Made by a program: the position numbers and the translations under genes. The notes beneath the pieces were generated by a model. It was given only the letters and a program-made list of their open reading frames with translations, did not search any database and was not told the origin of the DNA. 64,000 nt of DNA from Polytrichum commune (Eukaryota > Streptophyta > Polytrichopsida > Polytrichales > Polytrichaceae). Positions 12,160 to 24,882 of the stretch are shown one piece after another (position 1 is the first letter of the stretch; every line of letters begins with the position of its first letter). The stretch covers positions 35,283,081 to 35,347,080 of the forward strand of contig OX485809.1 in NCBI GenBank assembly GCA_950295325.1, in the 5' to 3' direction.

Positions 12160-14107
12160 CTTGTATACGATCATTCTCTCTCTCTCGCTCGACGGACTCA
12201 TCTGAGTTTTCTTGATCACCGGATGATTTTACTCCATTGTCACGAATCGCGAGCCCTCTTTATCACAGTAAATTTGGTGGCTGCTGAGATGGCTATGGTA
12301 ATTGGTGACCGAGACGACAACAACCTGCTGCTGCAGCAGCAGCAGCAGCAAATGCATGCAAAATGGAGATGGAACAAGCCTACATACTTACTTGTTCATG
12401 TTGAACTTGGAGGAAGCTGCCCAGGGAAGAATAAGCAATGCCGGAAGAATGCTGTTGTTTGCTGTAGTAACTTAATTACCTGGGGTTTAGCTCCTGATTT
12501 TGAGTTGAGGGTATTGACGGAAGAGACAAAGTTTTGGCAGCATGCAACGGAGCCCAGTTGCTACTCCTACTGCGACGATGTCGTAGTAGCAGCAGTAGAG
12601 GGGGTGCTACTTGTAAACTGTGAACTTAGATACGTTGGTGCTACTTATTATTTAGACAATAACAGAACACAACAACAGCCTAACTTTTGTAGTAGATGTG
12701 ATTTCTTATGGTTTCTTCTGGCAGCCTAGAAGTATGTAACTTATCAGGCGTGTACATGTGCCTACAATGACTGCAGGAAGAGAAGAAGAATGGGCAAAAG
12801 AATTGGTGGAAGAGTCGTCGTCGTCGGAGAAGAAGAAAATCTGCCACTGGCAGCTTCACTACAGCTTAATTAAGGGTGATTTAGAAGCCTGAGAGGAGTC
12901 TGTGATGTTTTCGTGGAGGCTGGCAGGGTGACCAAGAAACGACAAGAGGGAAGAATAGAATAGAAAAGAATGCGAGCAAAAGAAGGAAGGGTAAACTGGG
13001 TAAGAAAGAATGGTGCCAGAGTAAGAAATGAAGCGACGAGAATTAGGGGGATTACAAGCCAGCAGGGGTGATACCGCCAGTAGGATGGAGAATTGGAGAA
13101 ATGTGACAAAGTTTGGAAGAGGCAAGGAATTAGGGAGCAACCATGAAAGGGATTGAGCGAGTTGCAGTGGTCCGATCACTTATGTGTTTGTTTTAATTTA
13201 TGAGTTCGCTTATTATGTTTGTAATTTAGCTGGTTACATGATGCAGGGCGAAGGGGGTAAGGGGGTGTGCATGGAGTGTCCAAAAATAGGAAAAGAGTTG
13301 GCGAGATGGTCGGGAGCCTGGCGATGGCCCGGCTGCGGTAATAGGATAGGAGGAGTATTCTAGTAGTAGTAGTAGTAGTAGTAATAGTAGTAGTAATAGT
13401 AGTAGTAGTACACGTACTAACTTATAAAGTGGGGCAATTGAAGTGGGGACAGTAGCTAGCCGCAGCAGGCAGGCGCTTGGAGTGTAGCGCCAGCTTCCTT
13501 TAATCGACCTCTGACAACTTGCAGTTTTCGGGAGAGAGAGATCTCCCAACAGTGCTCAGGGAACAACTGTAGGAGCAAGTTGCACTTCGAGAAGGTTTGC
13601 GGGTTGACTTCATCTTTGCACTATATTTAGAATATAGTTGCCAGGGGAGGCGGGGAGGGCGGGGGATCCACAAGGTTGGGAAGAAGAAGCTACTCATCAG
13701 ATTTTTGGTAACGAGTATAAGAGCACACGAGTGTAGTGGTGTTAGGCGTTGCCGAGACAATTGAGGGACGCAAGCAAAGCAAAGCAAGGTAAGGCAAGCT
13801 AAGTTGAGTTGCGTTAATTTAGGTAAGGGAGAGAGGAGAAGAGAAGAGACGAGAGACACAAGTGAGAGCTGGAGTGAGAGGAGGTTTGGGGCAGGTTGGT
13901 GTAAGTTAAGTTAGGGCGAGGGACGACTCGTTGCACAGAAGTTGGAGTTGGGGGTCAAATGCCATGTGTAGTGGCTGGAGGGAAGAGGAGGGCGGCACAA
14001 GTCATAAGTTAGCAGCAGCATTGCGGAAACGTAGCTCCAGCTCCTTCTCTGAGTGGAGCTGATCGAGAGCAAGCTCGTTGCAGGCGTTGTGCGATCCAAG
14101 GGGCAGC
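12160..14107 (+). promoter_or_regulatory. Upstream/leader region of the SDR gene
   Basis: Base composition rises towards 50% GC and the plus strand becomes GA-rich up to the start codon at 14108, as in many plant promoter plus 5' leader regions. It holds a (CAG)n run (12331-12350) and a (TAG)n run (13362-13411). A 241-codon frame at 12004-12729 crosses the CAG run but has no recognisable domain. The transcription start cannot be placed from sequence alone. Confidence 0.35.
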
Positions 14108-17100
14108 ATGTTCCTCAGGACTTGCTTCAGGTAAGTTGGCCTCCGGATGAATTTCGAGTGCCCTCATAATCTCATGGTCAATGGCCCCCTTGGCCATAGT
14201 GTTAAAGGGACACTAAAAGACTTGTTACAATGAGATTGTCGGTGAGCTCCGTATCCCCCCGTACCGTCTACTCTCTCCTCTTCTTGCTCCGATCAGCAGG
14301 AGGAGGAGGAGAGTGTCACAAAAGGCTACGTATCTTATATGAGGGGATGGGATGGGATGGGAAGGGGAGGGTAAATGCGCTAGAATCCGCCTCCGTCTTG
14401 GAAGTGTGGAATCGAGGGAAGAGTGTAGGTTGGAAATTCGCGGAGTCCACGAAGAAACTCTGTGAGTGGTGAGAATTGGGCTTGAACCGAGTTGGGAAGG
14501 GCTATCCAGGATGGGACGGACAAATTTAGCATTTGGTTAGGTAGGGTGAAGTGGAGTTCGGCACGTGGGGGCAGTGAGATCATCACCCTCCACATCGGCT
14601 TCTCCATTGCTGTTGCATTCCCATTCGTTGTAGACTCACTCTATTTTCGAATGGAAATGAGGACAGAGTGTCAGACGAGCCCGTGCGCCTAATCAAGTGT
14701 CCAGGAATGTCCACTTGAGTGAAAGAGAGAGGAGGGGAGAGTACCTACTCTTTTCTGTCTCCGATCAATTATATTGGTCTTCGATACCTAAGTTTCTAAA
14801 ACTTCAACTTGTCCCGAAGGTTTTGTGTGCAGCTGCGTTTAGTAGAATCAATAATGGCGTGTGTGCACACATTCAATGCCCCCATTGAAGTAAATTGGTA
14901 CTCAGAGATTCTGATTGCCAGGACTGCTACTTAAATTACATATTGATTACGGCTATGGAGGTGTACCGACCTTGCCAGATAGGTGTCTGGACCGGGCAGA
15001 AGAAGAAGCATCTGTTTCCTTTATGAGAGTCATCATCATAACTCTCGAAATTGTTAGTGTGCGTCACCAGAGTGGCAAATGTCACCGATCTGTGACATCT
15101 GTGCCGCCACAGATGGCTGCAATTAATTGCAGTCTGGTTGTACATCCTTAAATCTACCTGCCTGTATTTCTTCGAAAGCTGGGTCCTTTTCAAAAGGGCT
15201 TGGTATGGGCCCCATTGTGGCTGTCTGTTCAGACATGCCAATGGATCTCTTACAGATACACACTGAAAAACTCCGTTTCTTCATCCGGTTTGGCTAAAAC
15301 CTAGCCATGGGCTGAGGAGCAGGATAAGTCAACCTTACGTGATACTCACCAAAACTTTCACCGAGTAGGAAGAGACGTTGCTTGGGATAGATCGAACCTG
15401 GACAATGAAAGTACAGGTTCTTGAAAGCTTTGATACATTGAATGCTTGTTCCTCAAAAACCACTTGTAAGTGCCAAGAATATGTATAGAGGATTGGGAAT
15501 AATCACAATAGAGAGCACCGACAGACTGATAGAAATGGAAAATTATAGTGGTACAAGACATGCCATCTTTTTGGTTCAGGACATAGTCAGGATCTCTGAT
15601 CACTAGCTGGCTCCCTAATAACTGGGGGGGGGGGGGGGTCCAATTCTGAACCAGGATACCTAAGTAACCATGATAACCGGAGGGAGCCAGTTCTGAAATC
15701 TACGCTGGTCATTCTTCTTGGGGTTGGACTAATTTGCCAATTTGGAGTTTGTACCCTGATATCTGTTTTTCGTACGCTGTTTCTGACATAAAAGAAAGAA
15801 AGAAAATTTGCTTTTCTTGCTCTCTCTGATCTCATCCTGGATGGATTGCATAAGTGTATGATCCACAATTTTGAATGTTGTTGGTTTCAGAAAATCTGGC
15901 ACAGATGGCCTGGTTAGTATCTTCAAGATTGCTGTGGCTGACTCATGTGGTGTGCGCCACAATCCTTATTCAACATCTCCCTCAAGTGGGATGTTAACTA
16001 ATTCAACTAATAGTGTGACAGTGAAAAAGAGGTATATACTTCTCACCATATTCCCTCTTATTTTGGATGCCAAAGCTTTGTGTCCAATGAGTTACAAGAT
16101 CGGGTTTTTGATCTCAGAGGGTATGAAAATGTGACCAGTATGAGAAGCATGGTGAGTGTAAATTTCCTTCCAAGTACTCTTAACTTCCCATTCAGGATGA
16201 TAACTGTGATCACAAGGTTTAACTTGTTCTTCTATTTGGTGTGGTAATCTAGCTTGCAAGTAAACTTTGTACGGAGTTGCTTCTGGAGACTTGTGCTCCT
16301 TTCACATGTTATGGTGGAATAGGAATTGATATTGATGTTATCTGTACAAGGGTTATCAAGCAAGAGAATTGAATGTTATTCTTCTCAATGAGGAGTGGAT
16401 GTCTCATTTCTTAGTTTCCTCCCTGCTTCTTATGTTGCAAAAATCGTAACAAGCGGAGAGCAAGTGCTGTTACTGATAAAAAGAAGTGTCTGTAAGCTCC
16501 AAACAGGTTTGAAGACAAAGTGGTGATCATCACAGGTGGTGCAAGTGGTATAGGGGAGGCAACAACTCGGCTATTTGTAGCAAATGGCGCACATGTTTAC
16601 ATCGCAGATATAGACAGGGATAGGGGAAGCAGACTTTCAGAAGAGCTGGGAGAGCACGTTCAGTACTTATACTGTGATGTGAGGAAGGAGGAGGATGTGG
16701 CTGCCACGGTGGATAAAACCATCCAGGAGAAAGGAAAACTTGACATCTACTTCAGCAATGCGGGTTTTGTGGGGGCTTTGGGCTCCATTGATAAACTAAG
16801 TCTCGCTGACTTTGATGAGACTTTGGCTGTCAATCTGAGAGGTGCAGTTGTGAGTATAAAGCATGCCGCCCGGGTGATGAAGCCTGTGAGGAGGGGATCA
16901 ATAATATGCACTGGCAGCGTGGCAAGTGAACTTGGAGGGTTAGGCCCTCACACATACTGTATTAGTAAGACTGCACTCAAGGGTTTGGTTAGATCCACAG
17001 CTCTTGAGCTTCGGAGTTATGGTATTAGAGTAAATATGGTGTCACCTGATGCGACCCCCACCCCCATGTTTATGAAGGTTATCAAAGATGGAACTGGCAT

Positions 17101-17329
17101 TCCTATGACTTTTGAACAAGCGAAATCGAGGATGGCAAAGAAATCACTCATCCTGGACAGGCCACTCGCAGATCTTGATGTGGCCAATGCAGTGTTGTTT
17201 CTTGCTAGTGAAGAAGCAGGATACATTAGTGGCCACAATCTCCTGCTTGATGCAGCCAAAACTGTCACTGTCCCTTTCCCTGCCGGTTATGATCACTGGT
17301 TTGCTGGGTATGCACCCATGCTCAAGTAA
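14108..17329 (+). CDS. Short-chain dehydrogenase/reductase, xanthoxin-dehydrogenase-like, with N-terminal extension
   Basis: Three coding exons: 14108-14130, 15891-16031 and 16507-17329 (987 nt, 328 aa). Donors GTAAGT and GTATAT, acceptors TTTCAG and AAACAG; both joins are phase 2 and keep the frame. The SDR core starts at about residue 56 (FEDKVVIITGG). It has the NAD(P) motif TGGASGIG (64-71), an acidic residue after the second strand (VYIAD, D89) favouring NAD(H), NAG (139-141), and the catalytic set N164, S192, Y205 and K209 (YCISK). Closest in feel to classical plant SDR110C proteins (ABA2/xanthoxin dehydrogenase, secoisolariciresinol dehydrogenase, momilactone synthase); the substrate cannot be told. 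Residues 1-55 (MFLRTCFRKSG...) are basic, Ser/Thr-rich and poor in acids, like a mitochondrial or plastid presequence. A start at the internal Met (about 15990) would remove it; the clean splice at the 23-nt exon favours the long form. Confidence 0.85.
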
Positions 17330-18238
17330 TGCTTGAGAGTTTATGAATCTGAATTTCGCAATTTGGCCCAGGCTCAGTGTCAACTCACTTCGTCACAGTA
17401 TTAGTCCAATGGGAGGTCTTTATATTGTGAAATCTACTTGAATGTCTTTGTCATGAGCATCACTTGTGCGTTCTGATTATATAGTTCTGGAAACATGTGC
17501 AATCAAGAACTTCGGAGATACCTAGTCTGCTCTTTGAGGCTTTAAAAAAAAGATTCGAAGGATGATTTGGTCTTCAAGGTTGGGCTTAATGAGTAGTAAT
17601 CACATATTCAGATAGTTTGTATAAACAGAACCATTGGAGAGGAATGCAATGATAAAAATACACAAGAGTTCCAGGACATAACCAGCGACCTGATAATGCC
17701 TACTTTTTATGATGGAGTCTATCCTACCCACAGGAGCAAGTGACTGGTGACTGGGCAATTAGCACTTCCCTATCTATTATTAGCAATGTAACCTCACCCA
17801 TCTCCACATTCTCGGCAATTTTGTTCTGTGTTGGCGGACAAGCATGTGTTGGTACTCTGATTAGTTAGAAAGTACCTGGACATACATAAGGATATGCTAA
17901 ATCAGGTTACAAGTGGCACCTTTCTCGCCTGCCCAATTCTCGAATAAGGTCGTTGTGTGATTGACACCTTTCCTTCACCTCGAGCTTTTCTGGAGGCATT
18001 CCGACGAAGGAGGACACAATCCAGGTGTTCACACACGGAATCATCGATCAAGGTAGGGCTGTGAGAAATCCTTCCCATGGTCAACACAAGCGTGCTTGAA
18101 TGAATGATCGATTAACCGCCGGTGGCTCTGGGTTATGGAGAATGCAAGTCGCTTAGATTACCGCAAGGGTATGGCCCTGATGTTGCTTGGGAGGAGAGGT
18201 CTTGGAGGTTAGGACATGGAGGAGGGCTTTTTGTGGAC
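17330..18238. other. Intergenic between SDR and SEC15
   Basis: Holds the SDR 3' flank and the SEC15 5' flank/leader. An open frame runs in from 18122 to the SEC15 Met at 18239 but lacks an earlier ATG. No other gene seen. Confidence 0.5.
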
Positions 18239-21200
18239 ATGGTGATCGATTCGATGAAGGAAACGATGACATCAGTGAAAGGGGGGCAGCAGCAGCGGGG
18301 GATGGAGAAGAGCGGAGAGGATGGGGATGAGAATTCGCCCCTAGCCATCGCCGTGAGGAACGGAGAAGATTTGGGATCCTTCATTCGACACGCATTTGAG
18401 AAGGGTAAACCGGAGGCATTGATACAGCAGTTGAAGCATTTTGTGAGGAAGAGGGAGGTGGAGATCGAGGAGCTCTGCAAGGTGCACTTTGCGGAGTTTA
18501 TTCGGGCAGTGGATGAGCTTCGGCATGTGTTGGTGGACGCACAGGAATTGAAATCCGGTCTGTCTGCAGAAAATGTGCAATTGCAGATGGTGGCCGACTC
18601 GCTTTTAGCAAGGCTGGATGTGTTGATCCAGTACCAAGGCACCAAGTTGAACCTGATGCAGGCGGTGCAAGCAATGAAAACATGTGTCACCGTGCTAGGA
18701 TTATGCATGAAAGTGAATTCCTACATGGCATCCGACAGCTTCTACCCTGTGTTGAAATTGTTGGATATCATGGAGCGGGATTTTATGCCACACATACCAG
18801 CCCGTGTGCTCCGTGAGCTTCTGGAGGGACAGATTCCTGCCTGCCGAGCATATATCGAGAAAAGGGTCACGGATGGTTTCAATGAATGGCTGGTGCAGAT
18901 TCGCACCATAGCTCGGGATGTAGGGCAGCTTTCGATCGGCCAAGCCTCCGCCTCAAGACAACGAGAGGAGGAGCTTCGAGGGCAGCAGAGACAATCGGAG
19001 GAGCAGAGCCGTTCGGGAGCGCAAATTGTGTACATTCTTGAATCGGAGGAGGATGTGGATAAGGAGGATGTAAAATTGAAGTTTGACTTGACTCCTGTGC
19101 ATCGAGCTTACCACATCAACACATGCCTCGGACTTCAAGACCGGTTTCGAGATTATTACTTCAAAAATCGACAGTTGCAGCTGAAGCAAGACTTGGAAAT
19201 CTATGCTGCCCAGTCGTTCCTGGAGATCCATCAGGTCTATTTCGCCCAGTTGGCTGGTTTCTTCATAGTGGAGGATCGTGTGTTCCGGTCCGCAGGAGGG
19301 TTAGTCACAAGTGCACAAGCCGAATTGCTGTGGGAATCGGCTGTCACCACCATGACCGCCGTTCTGGAAGACCAGTTCACTCGCATGGAAGATGCTAACC
19401 ACTTGCTCCTGGTGAAGGATTATGTTAGCTTGCTTGGGGTCACTCTTCGACGACATGGCTATCAAGTACCTATCTAAACACTCGCCTCTTTTGTAATGTG
19501 AATTTCGCAGTATTTCTGGTAATTCGGCTTGAGATGCAGGCATTCATCAAACTCGAAGAAGAATGCATTTTTCATTGTTCAAATGAGGAATAGGGTTGGT
19601 CATCAGCGACGACAACCGAATTAGTGCTCTCAAGGGTTAGGGTAGATTGATGAGGATGGTGCGGGAATATCTATGTCTTGAGAGAGATGACTTCGATGTT
19701 ACCAGCAGCCTGAAATTTGGTGTTGCTTTATCTTTGAGCTTGTCTCAATTCTATATGTAATCCCGAAACGGGCATCATGAGAACGAGAACTAGAGAGATC
19801 TTGAAGATTACTACCTCCGGTTCATCCATATACCTCATTATGATCGGGTGGGCATAGTGGTAGCGTGCACCAGAATTTTAAGTGCTAGGAAGGTCACGCA
19901 TCCGATCACTGTTATGGCATTACACAGCTTAACATTAACATCGGAGTTCCATTGAATCCCAGGTTAAGGCCTTGGGTTTAAGCCACCCGCTCTCTCTTTC
20001 AACGATGTATACACCACTCGCACAGGGCAATCATTGGACGGTTTGGAACGTCAAGGGCCCTCCTGCAAGTTGGGGAGCCACCTTTTTGTGCACTTTAACG
20101 TGAAACGACCTAGAACGCTCGATGTCCGATTGCGGTCTTCTACATGGTCGTCCAATGTCTTGAAGTTTTGAGACGCTTGACAACTCTCAAATTACAGTAA
20201 GACAAAAGTACAAGTTACCTTCCTCGTCACAAATCCCAATGTAATGCAGTCTGAAGATTTGAAGTATGAATGTATCCTGCAGGTTGGCCCACTGCTGGAC
20301 GTATTGGACACAATGAGCGACAAATACCACGAGCTTCTGCTTCAAGATTGTCACCGTCGGTTTCAAGAAGTTCTTCTGACTGACAAGTATGAGCTAATGG
20401 TGATGAACAGAGAGTACGAGTACAAAATGCATGTGCTAGCCTTCCAGCTTCAAAATGGAGATGTGACTCCCGCAATGCCATATGTTGCACCTTTCTCTGC
20501 CACTGTCCCGGAGTGCTGTCGAATAGTGAGATCATTCATACTGGATTCTGTCAGCTTCCTTTCTTACGGTGGTCACATGGATTACTATGAGCTTGTTAGA
20601 AGGTATCTTGACAAACTGTTGATCAGTGAATTGAATGAGGCTCTTCTATGCCTCGTTCGCACTCCATCCCTCGGGGTGTCTGATGCAATGCAAATTGCAG
20701 CCAACATGTCTGTTCTGGAAAGGGCATGTGATTACTTCTCCCAACATGCAGCCAAATTGTGTGGAATTCCTATGCGCCTTCTTGAGAGTTACGGGGAGTT
20801 GTCAGCCCGGTCGAAGCTGAGGGAATCACAATCTGTTGCTCATAATACTGTGCTCGAATTGGTGAGAACAAAAGTGGATGAGTATATGGTGGGCATTCGG
20901 CAAGTGAATTGGAATGCGGATGAAGTGCCACAAGGTCGAAACGAATATTTGCAAGATGTGTTAACTTACTTGGACACCATAGCTCAATCCTCACAAGCAA
21001 TTTCCTGGCCAGAAACATTCAATGAGCTTTTGAGTGGCGTTTTGTCACACATCTCCGACTGCATTGTAGGTGCACTTGTAGGTGATGATCTGAAGCGGTT
21101 CAATATTCATGGAATCATGGGAATCGACATGGATTTGCAGGCACTTGAATCCGCAGCTGATGATTGGGACCGAAGAAGAAGTGCAGCAGACAAGCTTGCG

Positions 21201-21452
21201 GGATTGAGCTTCAAAGATTGCCTAGCTGAAGCACGGCAGTTTATCAACTTGTTGTCCGGGAATCAACCTGAATTGTATTTGAATCCGGTCATACGGCAGA
21301 GGAATTACAATGCCCTTGACGTTGACAGGGTTATCATCGTCTGTGACAAATTCAAGGACCTTCCAGAGAAGATGTTTGCTGGTCGAAATACAAGGCAAGC
21401 TCAAAAACGAAAGAGTTTAGATACCTTGCTGAAACAACTTAAATTTCAGTGA
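18239..21452 (+). CDS. SEC15: Exocyst complex subunit SEC15 (EXOC6 family)
   Basis: Two exons, 18239-19465 and 20283-21452, phase 0 join (798 aa, the usual length for plant SEC15). The protein is a helical-rod subunit of the octameric exocyst that tethers secretory vesicles to the plasma membrane and links to Rab GTPases. Family hallmarks, as I recall them, run end to end: an N-terminal block GEDLGSFIRHAFEKGKPEALI, then VRKREVEIEELCKVHFAEFI and AVDELR-VLVDAQELKS; a middle ASASRQREEELR segment; then DKYHELLL-DC, EYEY-M-VL, APFSATVPECCRIVRSFI, SYGG, ADE-PQG-NEY, LSHISDCIVGAL-GDDLKRFNI-GIMGIDMD, LNPVIRQRNYNALD and a basic Lys/Arg-rich C-terminus. The frame is open from 18122 but the first ATG is at 18239; a later Met (18302) is possible. 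The intron (817 bp) carries a SINE-like repeat, and tandem copies of the gene's own end follow it. Confidence 0.96.
19677..19988 (-). repeat. 5S-rRNA-related SINE-like element in SEC15 intron
   Basis: The right part (19863-19988) is the reverse complement of a diverged full-length 5S rRNA: GTGCACC at one end, then GGAAGGTCACGCATCC, CAGCTTAAC, CGGAGTTCC, and CACCC at the other, in the spacing of the plant 5S gene (internal promoter region included). The left part matches the body of 32692-33068 (GATGTTACCAGC, GGTGTTGCTT, ATATGTAATCCCGAAACGGG). It lies antisense to SEC15. Confidence 0.8.
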
Positions 21453-22330
21453 TACTACTTTACCACAGCCACATTATGGTCAAACTGATTCAACACACAC
21501 AAGGGTCTAGGGCTTTAGGGTTTAGCTCACAACTGTAGCATTTGAGAGTCACTGGATTTGTGTTGTATAGTAGGAGAGGAGCCTGATATGAAGGTGGTGC
21601 TCAAATTGTAATCTGCCATCGTCTTGCTGCCCTTGCATACATTGAAAGTACAAGGCAGGCTCAAGAACAAAAGAGTTCAGACACATTGATAAGGGAACTT
21701 AAACCTTAATGATACTTTGCCATAGCCCACATTGTGGTCATGCTGGCTCAATACACACACAAGGGTTTAGAGGTTAAAGTTTACCTCCCAGAGGTAGCAT
21801 TTCAAAGTCACTGGATTTGTGTTCATAGTAGGAGTGGAGCCTGACATCATATGTGGTACTCAAATTGTAATTTGCCTTCATCTTGCTGCCTTGCATACAT
21901 TGAAGTGTACAAGGCAGTACGAAAGAGTTTAGGTACAGTGTTGAAGCAACTTAAACTTCAATGACACTTTGCCAAAGCCGCATTGTGGTCATACTGATTC
22001 AATACACACACAAGGGTTTAGGGTTTACCTCCTGCAGGTAGCCTTTGTTCATTAGCATTTGAATGTCACTGAATTTCTGTTGTATAGTAGAAGGAGAGCC
22101 TGATATCAATGTGTTTCTTAAATTGTAATCTGCCTTCTTCTTGCTGCCATGAATACATTGACAAGTCCAAGGCAAGCTCAAAATCGACCAGTTTATACAT
22201 ACCAGGTGAAACAACCCAGCCTTCACTGATACTTCTCATAGCTACACATTGTGATCATACTCGCACACAAAATGGTTTGTGAGTTCAAGGTTCCAAAGTT
22301 TAGGTTTAGCTTATGGAGGTGGTGTTCATT
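21391..22330 (+). repeat. ~259-bp tandem array that copies the SEC15 gene end
   Basis: CAAGGCAAGC-type starts occur at 21391, 21651, 21910 and 22168 (spacing 260, 259, 258). The first unit includes the true last ~20 codons and stop of SEC15; units 2 to 4 carry decayed copies of those codons followed by the same 3' flank (ACACACACAAGGGT-TAG, GTCACTG-ATTT-TGTTG, AATTGTAAT-TGCC). Copies 2-4 are noncoding. Confidence 0.9.
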
Positions 22331-22532
22331 GTTTTAGCATTAGTGACATTGAAACAAATTCTTGGAACAAAGATTTGTTGATGTTACACCTCTCATCCAG
22401 AGCATTTGCACACTTCAAAAGGAAATGAGATTTTGTCGTGCACAAAATCCTCATCAAACTACTTTAGACTTGTTCTTTCATTATGCTAAGATGTACGGAG
22501 TATGTAACATTCATATCTTATGTATTTTCATC

Positions 22533-22563
<31 letters not shown>

Positions 22564-24265
22564 GGGGGGGGGGGGGGGTCATGTTTTTAATTTCAAATTC
22601 ATATAAGTGTTATGAATTGTCTATGCTACCCCCAATAAATGTTAAGTGTTAACACCGCATAAGTGTTACAACTTTCGTTACTCCAAAGTGTTAACAACTG
22701 TTGAGGGTGGACTCCACTTTCATCTTTGTGAAAAAGATCTATATATATGGTTCTAAGGCTGTCACTTGATGTACGACAACCCTTTGTCTAAGGACTTTCA
22801 TTTTTATCATGACTAAAACCAAACTAATAGGTTGTTGACTTTGTATCCATATGCCTAGAACTAACATGCCTCAAGTCTTAACAAGGGCGACCATGAGCAT
22901 GTATACTCCCACCTAACCACACATGAGACTTCATAAAGGCATGTGTGACACTCTCATCTTCCTCTTTTTCCCACCTTCTTGAGGCTCTTGGTGATTGTGG
23001 CTCTTGCTTATGCATTTGTGGCTCTCAACTTGTAGAATATGTGTTTGTAACTCTTGGTTTGTGTGTGAGAGTTGGTTGTGGCTATGGGCTTATGCTTTGA
23101 GGCGTTTTTGGTTTATGTTCTTAGTGGTTGTGATTCTTCATTTGTGCTCTTGGAGCTTTTTCATTTAGTTTTAACACCTTAATGATCTTTCTTAATCTAT
23201 TAGCTTAGAACCATTCTTGAATCTTTCAAAGTCTCCTAGTTTTAAGTCATTATCGAATCTTTCATATCTCTTTTAAGTATTAGATCTCAATTTTGGATTT
23301 TTTTCACTTTGAATCATTATTGGATTTCTCTTAGTCTCCTAACTTTGGATTAATATTGGATCTCTCTTAGACTCTTCACTTTCTTTATGAAATTATCTAG
23401 TCATGTGTATCTCTCTTGATCTTGAATCATTTTTACCCTCAAAAATCTCTTATTCATTTGAAAATATGTCCCAACATATACCCCAACATGAGCACATTCT
23501 GCAACATCATTCATTGTAATTAGAATTTGAGCACAACAAAATATGATATATTAACACAAAAATAATATTGCCCTATGTACCCTAACATTGGACTACTCAA
23601 CAACTTTAATTGTTGAAACTGAAATTAAAAATAACTAAACATGAATATGAAGAAACTACTGACAACTCTTCCACATGTCAATTTTTTTTTCCATCAAATG
23701 ATTCGAAGTAATATTGATGAATTCTTTGTTGTTGTTTGTTTTTCCAATATCCTAACAAAGGTTCATATTATTAAATCATCTATAAATTGATATGTTTGTT
23801 ATATTCTAACACATGGTCATTTAACAATACAAATTAGTAGCTAGAAGGTCAAGCATAATAAGCTCTCAATAGATACCCTAACCTTTGGTCAATTAACTAC
23901 CTAACTTACTTACTGTTGAAAAATACATGCACACAAAGTTAAGGTCTCAACATGTAATAAAATCTTGGTTGATACCTTAAATTTGAATCATTTAACAACC
24001 TAACTTAGAGTTAAGAAATATACACAAAAAACTTAGGATAACATCATGCATAAAAGTCATGATAGACACAACAAATTAGAGTATCAGTAGTATTATTATT
24101 AAAGCATTTAATAATTTATTATAAAAATCAAATGTTGTATAGCTATTCTAGCTCATCATTAGCAAATGTCATGAAAAAAAGACTCACATTCTTAAACTCG
24201 TATAGATATCTTATCATGTCGCGTTTCATTGAAAACATTGGTCATCATAGATAATTTACAAGTAA
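22331..24265. other. Intergenic, AT-rich, with (TG)n-G(n) tract
   Basis: A (TG)n run joined to a long G run is at 22541-22577. 23160-23400 is a poorly conserved ~37-60-bp periodic text (ATCATTATTGGAT-TCTCTTAG type). No gene seen. Confidence 0.5.
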
Positions 24266-24273
24266 TAAAATTA
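24266..24273. repeat. MULE target-site duplication, left
   Basis: TAAAATTA, identical to 28105-28112. Confidence 0.9.
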
Positions 24274-24785
24274 GGGAATTGTTAAAACCACCACGCCTTT
24301 TGTTAATGCCACCACGCTCGTGATTTGCAGTCACGTCATTTGGGATTTTACGTGCGATGTCGGAGTATCTTAAATTAAACTAATCTCTTGGCGGGCCGGA
24401 CGAGGGCCGCTATATAAACCATTTATGGCGGGGGAAGATCTTTACTATACACGGGCCGGTTCTAGGGGGGCGGACATTGGTGGGGCTCACTTATGCCGTC
24501 GGCCTCATGTCTTATTTCGGGGAGCCCACCTTCAGGCTCTTGTTGGGCTAGGCGGGCTCGGTGGCTACGTGGCTAGGCGGATTAGGCAACTAAGTATAAT
24601 TCCTTTCTAGGCCTACTTATTACTAAATAACTAGTTGCTTAGGCCTACTTACTACTAATTAACTAGTTGGTTAGGCCTACTTACTACTAATTAACTAGTT
24701 GCTTAGGCCTACTTACTACTTAATAACTAGTTGCTTAGGCCTACTTACTACTAATAAGTAGTTCGTTAGTCTTACTTGCTTAGTG
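24274..24785 (+). repeat. MULE left terminal inverted repeat
   Basis: Nearly identical, inverted, to 27673-28104. Contains an inward-facing TATATAAA (24411-24418) and five ~32-bp subterminal units from about 24607 to 24775. Confidence 0.9.
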
Positions 24786-24882
24786 GCAAAGGGTGACTAA
24801 GGTTGAGTCAATTCTATTATGTACTCACACATGGTTTACAACTTGAAAGCAATGTGGGCACTTCCAACTTCGCCCAACATTG

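Noticed and set aside
12004..12729. 241-codon open frame on the plus strand
   Set aside because: Contains a CAG repeat, has no recognisable domain, Cys- and aromatic-rich odd composition, and lies in the GC-richer upstream region of the SDR gene.
13226..14197. Overlapping minus-strand frames of 60-119 codons
   Set aside because: Low-complexity Leu/Ser-rich translations of GA-rich leader DNA and a (TAG)n run; no family and no splice support.
18133..18708. 191-codon minus-strand frame across SEC15 exon 1
   Set aside because: Exact antisense shadow of a well-supported coding exon.
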